24,213 nucleotides of DNA from a virus, in the IMG/VR virus record IMGVR_UViG_3300009104_001238, positions 1 through 24,213 of that record. One strand, given 5' to 3'. This document shows positions 20,914 through 24,213 of this stretch, piece after piece; positions within the stretch are counted from its first letter, which is position 1, and each line of letters opens with the position of its first letter. Below the pieces are notes generated by a model. The model made no database searches, had not been told where the DNA came from, and saw nothing but the letters and a program-made list of their open reading frames with translations. The position numbers and the translations under genes were made by a program.

Positions 20914-20942
20914 TTGTATTTGTATTCTCATTATGTTATAAT
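20914..20942 (+). promoter_or_regulatory. sigma70-like promoter (TTGTAT-17-TATAAT)
   Basis: -35 TTGTAT at 20914-20919, 17-nt spacer, -10 TATAAT at 20937-20942, directly after the tmRNA and before the basic protein gene at 21011. Start near 20949, leaving a leader of about 60 nt. No paired dyads lie upstream. Confidence 0.75.
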
Positions 20943-21010
20943 GAGATGTTTGTTATGATGAAATGAGTAAAATTTTCATCATGTATTTTAATCCTATATA
21001 GGAGATGTTT

Positions 21011-21223
21011 ATGAGTACTATGAAGCGTGGTCAGCCTAAAGTTGGCCGAAGAAATGCTCGCAAAATGACTCGTCTTGAGTGTGAGCTAACAGATTTACCC
21101 CGGTGGGTTCAGATTTATACGAGCCCTGCTACTGGTGAAGTTGCGTTTAAGAACGCTGACATTGCTGGTGGTGCGAAGTCTGTTTATGCTATCCGAAAGA
21201 AACTTTCTAAGTTTTGGGGATAA
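21011..21223 (+). CDS. Small basic protein in a one-gene transcription unit
   Basis: 70 residues from ATG 21011, chosen because ATAGGAG (20998-21004) is correctly spaced for it but directly abuts the alternative ATG 21005. Highly basic: MKRGQPKVGRRNARKMTRLE at the N-terminus and AIRKKLSKFWG at the end, with an intervening LPRWVQIYTSPATGEVAFKN beta segment. Probably binds nucleic acid or acidic host protein. Codon choice (CGT, CCT, GCT, CTT, GGT) is richer in GC than in neighbouring genes, suggesting high expression or a different history. Own promoter and intrinsic terminator. Unrecognised. Confidence 0.75.
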   Translation: MSTMKRGQPKVGRRNARKMTRLECELTDLPRWVQIYTSPATGEVAFKNADIAGGAKSVYAIRKKLSKFWG

Positions 21224-21232
21224 GCATTAATT

Positions 21233-21268
21233 AAAAATAGGGACTCTTTATGAGTCCCTATTTTTTTT
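21233..21268 (+). terminator. Rho-independent terminator
   Basis: TAGGGACTC (21238-21246), loop TTTAT, GAGTCCCTA (21252-21260), then eight T. Five A's before the stem could extend pairing. It closes the basic-protein transcription unit and separates it from the lysis-like genes. Confidence 0.92.
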
Positions 21269-21271
21269 CTT

Positions 21272-21279
21272 TATAAATA
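21272..21279 (+). promoter_or_regulatory. T4-type late promoter core TATAAATA
   Basis: A perfect TATAAATA just after a terminator and before the cassette with the SleB-type hydrolase. By T4 geometry transcription would begin at 21285. The position between a terminator and lysis-type genes makes it more credible than other chance matches in this AT-rich DNA. Confidence 0.55.
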
Positions 21280-21311
21280 TTGTTATGAAATATATAAAAC
21301 AAAAATTCAGC

Positions 21312-21343
21312 GAAGGAGGAGACTATGATTCGGAACCTCCTTC
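21312..21343 (+). promoter_or_regulatory. Hairpin hiding a Shine-Dalgarno and start codon
   Basis: GAAGGAGG (21312-21319) is the ribosome-binding site of the 45-residue gene; CCTCCTTC (21336-21343) is its exact complement 16 nt further on. The start ATG (21325) lies in the loop. The 8-bp GC-containing stem would block translation until opened. Confidence 0.6.
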
Positions 21344-21462
21344 AGTATATAAAAAAGAGTAAATACTCAAAGATATTATTTAAAGTGTATATTGTTTGGT
21401 GTGTGATAGCAGATTTAACATTATTGGGTGGTATTGTTTGGGGTTTTATTTATTTTTGGTAG
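21325..21462 (+). CDS. 45-residue membrane protein, possible holin-like
   Basis: Sequence MIRNLLQYIKKSKYSKILFK, then a hydrophobic stretch VYIVWCVIADLTLLGGIVWG and FIYFW. The basic N-terminus and one or two membrane helices suit a small holin or pinholin, and the next gene is a cell-wall hydrolase with a signal sequence. The Shine-Dalgarno AAGGAGG is 5 nt upstream but can be sequestered. A competing 25-codon frame starts at ATG 21285 (MKYIKQKFSEGG...) and overlaps. The holin role is inferred only from size and context. Confidence 0.55.
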   Translation: MIRNLLQYIKKSKYSKILFKVYIVWCVIADLTLLGGIVWGFIYFW

Positions 21463-21468
21463 GTTAAA

Positions 21469-22014
21469 ATGAAAAAATTTTTGATATGTATTTTTGTTAT
21501 TGCAATGACTTTTCCTGTTTCATGTACTGTTAATTCTATTAGTAGTGCATTTGATAATAAAGTGTTTTTTGTACCTAATTTTTATAATTTCAAAAATGAA
21601 GTTAATTGTTTAGCTCAAAATGTTTATTTTGAAGCTAGAGATCAACCTACTAAAGGTCAAATTGCAGTTGCACTTGTTACGATAAATCGTGCAAAGAGTA
21701 AAAGATTTCCAAATACTATTTGTAAAGTTGTTCATCAAGCAAGTCGATATAGTAATGGTAAGTTAATTAAAAACAGGTGTCATTTTTCTTGGTTTTGTGA
21801 TGGGTTATCTGATAAGCCAAAAGATAAGTTAGCTTGGAAAATATCTGTGTTAATTGCTAAAGCAATGTTGAAAAGAAATGATATGATAGAAGATTTTTTA
21901 CATGGTTCTACGCATTATCATAGAAAAGACGTTAATCCCTATTGGAATAGAAAAATGATTCGAGTTACAACTATTGGAGATCATATATTCTGGAAGGATT
22001 ACTTAAACGATTGA
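21469..22014 (+). CDS. SleB/CwlJ-type cell wall hydrolase
   Basis: 181 residues. N-terminal hydrophobic signal MKKFLICIFVIAMTFPVSC: either a lipoprotein signal (weak lipobox, Cys19) or a signal-anchor. The Hydrolase_2 domain begins VNCLAQNVYFEARDQPTKGQ with catalytic E55, then ALVTINRAKSKRFPNTIC KVV, CHFSWFCDG and YHRKDVNPYW. This family are peptidoglycan glycosylases used in spore germination and as phage endolysins. Follows a small membrane protein under a late-type promoter, as in a lysis cassette. The export signal means it could reach the wall without a large-hole holin. Confidence 0.85.
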   Translation: MKKFLICIFVIAMTFPVSCTVNSISSAFDNKVFFVPNFYNFKNEVNCLAQNVYFEARDQPTKGQIAVALVTINRAKSKRFPNTICKVVHQASRYSNGKLIKNRCHFSWFCDGLSDKPKDKLAWKISVLIAKAMLKRNDMIEDFLHGSTHYHRKDVNPYWNRKMIRVTTIGDHIFWKDYLND

Positions 22015-22034
22015 CTACGTTGGAGGTACATAGA

Positions 22035-22595
22035 ATGAGTAAAGATAAGAAACAGGATGTAACGCAGCCGTCAGTCGAAGAATGTGGTATATATCTTCTG
22101 ATGGATGAGATTTCTGATGCTAGTTGTAAAGATGTTATTACTTTTATTATTTCAAAAAATGTTACAAAACCATATCCAAAATATTTACAGATTGTAATTA
22201 ATTCTAGTGGTGGTGATTTACAATCTGCTTTTGCTGTTATAGATACAATGAGAGGTAGTGCAATACCTGTCCGTACAGTTGGATTAGGTTGTGTTGCTTC
22301 AGCTGCTGTAATGATTTTTATAGCTGGTGAACCCGGTCATAGAATATTGACACCAAATACTTCTATACTGTCTCATCAATATTCTTGGGGTACATATGGT
22401 AAAGAACATGAATTATTCAGTACAGTTAAAGAATATGAATTAACTACCGAAAGAATGGTTAATCATTATAAGAAATGTACAGGTTTAAGTGAAAAGAAAG
22501 TGAGAGAACATTTACTACCACCTCAAGATATTTGGTTGAGTGCTAATCAAGCTAAGAAACTTGGTATTTGTGATAGTGTTAGAACTACTTACTAA
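22035..22595 (+). CDS. clpP: ClpP-family serine protease
   Basis: 186 residues from ATG 22035, chosen for GGAGG 8 nt upstream; the TTG at 22011 is before that site. Catalytic triad S89 (LGCVASAAVMIF), H114 (LSHQYSWG) and D165 (PPQDIWLSANQA). INSSGGDLQSAFAVIDTM matches the oxyanion region. ClpP forms a barrel that degrades proteins fed by ClpX or ClpA, including tmRNA-tagged ones. At 186 residues it is slightly shorter than host ClpP and resembles phage and picocyanobacterial ClpP-like forms. It lies 1.1 kb from the phage tmRNA. It might join host Clp complexes or replace the host peptidase. Confidence 0.88.
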   Translation: MSKDKKQDVTQPSVEECGIYLLMDEISDASCKDVITFIISKNVTKPYPKYLQIVINSSGGDLQSAFAVIDTMRGSAIPVRTVGLGCVASAAVMIFIAGEPGHRILTPNTSILSHQYSWGTYGKEHELFSTVKEYELTTERMVNHYKKCTGLSEKKVREHLLPPQDIWLSANQAKKLGICDSVRTTY

Positions 22596-22606
22596 GGAGA
22601 ACTAGA

Positions 22607-22777
22607 ATGAAAATAACAATGAGCGATACTGTAATGAAAGATGGCAAAATTGTTAATATTGTAGGTAAAGAAGAAGAAAGTGAGCCTATAATTATTTCTG
22701 ATGTGATTCCTATGTTTATTAAAGATGAAAATGGTAGGTGGATTAAAAATCCTGAGTATGTTGAATGTGATAATTAA
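22607..22777 (+). CDS. Small protein of unknown function
   Basis: 56 residues: MKITMSDTVMKDGKIVNIVG followed by an acidic patch (KEEESEP), IIISDVIPMFIKDENGRWIK and NPEYVECDN. AAGGAG lies 7 nt before the ATG, and the next gene's ATG directly follows the stop. Beta-rich and unrecognised; a small phage-specific accessory gene ahead of the replication/late-transcription genes. Confidence 0.65.
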   Translation: MKITMSDTVMKDGKIVNIVGKEEESEPIIISDVIPMFIKDENGRWIKNPEYVECDN

Positions 22778-22984
22778 ATGACTATTGATTTAAATTTAAC
22801 AATAGAAGAAATTGTTAAAACAAAAGAAATATCTTATATAGATGCTGTTTTGTTTCATGCTAAATCCATTGAGATTGAACCTGAAGGAATGGCAAAGATG
22901 TTGAATCAATCTATAAAAGATAAAATAGAAGTTGAAGCACAGGAGCTTCATCTGTTGAAAAAGACTGCTAAACTTCCTTTATAA
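22778..22984 (+). CDS. Possible gp33-like late transcription coactivator
   Basis: 68 residues, helical: TIEEIVKTKEISYIDAVLFH, AKSIEIEPEGMAKMLNQS, IKDKIEVEAQELHLLKKTAK, ending LPL. The short length, the pattern (SYxDAV, I-E-E/A-K-M-L/I, LKxKIxxEAxxL) and the position just before gp32 match my recollection of the small gp33 of marine T4-like phages; in T4 genes 33, 59 and 32 are also adjacent. gp33 bridges RNA polymerase to the sliding clamp for late transcription. No separate 59 homologue lies between it and gp32. Its ATG touches the stop of the preceding gene. Assignment is moderately sure. Confidence 0.55.
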   Translation: MTIDLNLTIEEIVKTKEISYIDAVLFHAKSIEIEPEGMAKMLNQSIKDKIEVEAQELHLLKKTAKLPL

Positions 22985-23051
22985 GAATAGTAAGTCTTAT
23001 ATTATGATACAAAGTAATACAAATAATATAACGTAATAAGGAGTAATAAGT

Positions 23052-23897
23052 ATGACAAGTTTTAAAGAAATGAAAAAGAACCGCATGGCTAATTTGGAAT
23101 CTCTTTCCAAACAAGTCGAGAAACTCGCAGAAAAACCTTCCTATGAAGATGAACGGATCTGGAAACTAGAACGGGATAAGACCGGTAATGGTTATGCAGT
23201 AATTCGTTTCCTCCCTGCATCAGAGAATGAAGATGTACCTTGGGTTCGTGTTTGGACTCATGGTTTCAAAGGTCCCGGTGGTTGGTATATCGAAAACTCT
23301 TTGACAACTCTTGGCAAAGATGATCCTGTATCAAAAGCAAATACGGCTTTGTGGAACTCTGGTATTGATTCTGATAAGAATATAGCTAGAGATCGTAGAC
23401 GTAAATTGAATTACTATTCAAACATCTATGTTGTCGAAGATAGTTTAAATTCTGAAAACGAAGGAAAAGTATTTTTGTTTCGTTACGGAAAGAAAATCTT
23501 TGAGAAGATTACTGGTGTTATGAATCCAGAATTTCAAGATGAAACTCCTATCAATCCTTTTGATTTGTGGGAAGGGGCAAACTTTAAATTGAAGATGCGT
23601 CAAGTAGATGGTTTTCCAAACTATGACAAATCTGAATTTACTGATGTTTGTCCTCTTGCAGAAGATGAAAAGAAACTGGAAGAAGTTTGGAAATCACAAT
23701 ATTCTTTAAGTGAAATTGTTGATGAAAAGAATTTCAAAAGTTATGCAGAACTTGAATCAAGATTCAATACTGTAATTGCACATGAAGGGAATGAGTTTGT
23801 TGGTACTATTGAAGAAAGTACTGAGGATCCTGTTGCAACAGGTGAAAAGGCTGATGAGACTTTGGATTACTTCAAGAAGTTAGCTGAGCAAGAGTAG
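23052..23897 (+). CDS. 32: Single-stranded DNA-binding protein gp32
   Basis: 281 residues. The N-terminal LAST-like cooperativity region is KKNRMANLESLSKQ. The OB-fold core carries GNGYAVIRFLPASENEDVPW, THGFKGPGGWYIENSLTTLG, RRRKLNYYSNIYVVED and EGKVFLFRYGKKIFEK, all typical of marine T4-like gp32. The acidic C-terminus (EESTEDPVATGEKADETLDY) recruits replication partners. The Cys residues that hold zinc in T4 gp32 are absent. It binds replication intermediates and coordinates RNase H. TAAGGAG precedes the ATG. Richer in GC and in optimal-looking codons than small neighbours, consistent with high expression. Confidence 0.95.
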   Translation: MTSFKEMKKNRMANLESLSKQVEKLAEKPSYEDERIWKLERDKTGNGYAVIRFLPASENEDVPWVRVWTHGFKGPGGWYIENSLTTLGKDDPVSKANTALWNSGIDSDKNIARDRRRKLNYYSNIYVVEDSLNSENEGKVFLFRYGKKIFEKITGVMNPEFQDETPINPFDLWEGANFKLKMRQVDGFPNYDKSEFTDVCPLAEDEKKLEEVWKSQYSLSEIVDEKNFKSYAELESRFNTVIAHEGNEFVGTIEESTEDPVATGEKADETLDYFKKLAEQE

Positions 23898-23928
23898 TAT
23901 AACTTTAACTTTAGTAAGGAGATTTATT

Positions 23929-24054
23929 ATGAACAAGAAAGAAATGAAACAAGTTGTATATCCATTGACCGCTGAAGAATTTAAAGAAAGTGAGAAAATT
24001 ACTTCTCAGGATGTTTTAGATTTGGTTAATGAAGCGGATATTGAAGTAGAGTAA
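23929..24054 (+). CDS. Small acidic protein after gp32
   Basis: 41 residues: MNKKEMKQVVYPLTAEEFKE, SEKITSQDVLDLVNEADIEV, E. Helical and acidic at the end. Preceded by TAAGGAG at good spacing and followed within 7 nt by the intrinsic terminator that closes the gp32 unit. No family recognised. Confidence 0.65.
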   Translation: MNKKEMKQVVYPLTAEEFKESEKITSQDVLDLVNEADIEVE

Positions 24055-24060
24055 GAGGAG

Positions 24061-24092
24061 AGGGACTTGGTTAATTCCAAGTCCCTTTTTTT
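24061..24092 (+). terminator. Rho-independent terminator after the gp32 operon
   Basis: AGGGACTTGG (24061-24070), loop TTAATT, CCAAGTCCCT (24077-24086) and then a T-run to 24092. The run overlaps the stop codon of the convergent - strand gene. It works for + strand transcripts; no T-run exists on the other side for the opposite direction. Confidence 0.93.
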
Positions 24093-24213
24093 AATGCATT
24101 TCAGCATTATGACCTTGTGGTGATTGACCATTTATATCTGTTTTAATTACTGCAGTAGTATTCCCACCTCTTTGAGAGTTATCTACATTATTGATAACAG
24201 TAGTATTTCCTCC
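24091..24213 (-). CDS. C-terminal end of a Gly/Asn/Thr-rich protein (partial)
   Basis: The only - strand gene seen; it continues beyond the right edge. The last 40 residues read GGNTTVINNVDNSQRGGNTT, AVIKTDINGQSPQGHNAEMH, then stop. A GGNTT motif occurs twice, 16 residues apart. Gly/Asn/Thr-rich repeats are usual in phage structural proteins, but too little is visible for a name. It converges on the gp32 operon terminator, marking a boundary between transcription blocks. Confidence 0.7.
   Translation of the reverse strand, partial: GGNTTVINNVDNSQRGGNTTAVIKTDINGQSPQGHNAEMH

Noticed and set aside
1-24213. CRISPR array, insertion sequence or integrase attachment site
   Set aside because: No regularly spaced direct repeats, no transposase or integrase motif, and no terminal inverted repeats with target duplication were seen.

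Overview
The window is part of the genome of an AT-rich, T4-like marine myovirus. Nearly every gene is on the + strand, closely packed and often overlapping by 1-26 nt. T4-type core genes are recognisable: single-stranded DNA-binding protein gp32 with a gp33-like gene just upstream, T4-type RNase H, dCMP deaminase, a gp1-like dNMP kinase and the C-terminus of a B12-dependent ribonucleotide reductase. Long stretches resemble the conserved core of marine T4-like phages of cyanobacteria and pelagic alphaproteobacteria. A circularly permuted (two-piece) tmRNA points to a host lineage with permuted tmRNA: alphaproteobacteria such as SAR11, or marine picocyanobacteria. No photosynthesis gene is present, so I favour a heterotrophic alphaproteobacterium. 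This host call is inference.

Layout. 1-2549: RNR tail, 2OG-Fe(II) oxygenase, zinc-ribbon miniprotein, PD-(D/E)XK nuclease and a phage GAPDH. 2550-2700: a regulatory island with two tandem 27-bp dyads and a sigma70-like promoter. 2701-8006: small unknown and membrane proteins, then dCMP deaminase, a DUF2693-like protein, RNase H, a DUF6433-like protein, a SprT-like peptidase and an FmdB-like zinc ribbon. 8003-12580: an HtrA-like lipoprotein protease followed by a redox and iron-sulphur block (two tandem 2-oxoacid:ferredoxin oxidoreductase beta-type proteins, NfuA-like, 2[4Fe-4S] ferredoxin, IscA/HesB-like). 12577-14703: HAD phosphatase, a structured intergenic region, a standalone cyclic-nucleotide-binding domain, a RecB/MGME1-like nuclease and a conserved phage protein of unknown role. 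14919-16400: aldehyde dehydrogenase. 16895-17015: a second regulatory island with the same paired dyads and promoter geometry. 17016-20629: a zinc-finger protein, two LPP20-type envelope proteins (one with DUF4384), miniproteins, a PCD-like protein and dNMP kinase. 20622-21270: tmRNA, then a small basic protein with its own promoter and terminator. 21272-22595: a lysis-like cassette (membrane miniprotein and SleB-type hydrolase) and ClpP. 22607-24092: gp33-like, gp32, a small acidic protein and a terminator. 24091-24213: the end of a convergent - strand gene.

How it fits together. The metabolic genes (GAPDH, POR-beta pair, ferredoxin, Fe-S carriers, aldehyde dehydrogenase) suggest that the phage redirects host central carbon and low-potential electron flow, and supplies its own Fe-S maturation proteins. 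The nucleotide genes (RNR, dCMP deaminase, dNMP kinase, HAD nucleotidase) feed replication carried out with gp32, RNase H and the nucleases. tmRNA plus ClpP, with HtrA and SprT-like proteases, suggests active control of proteolysis during infection. Four promoters share TTGTAT/A-17-TATAAT spacing. Two of these carry identically placed paired dyads, which suggests a dedicated, undescribed transcription factor.
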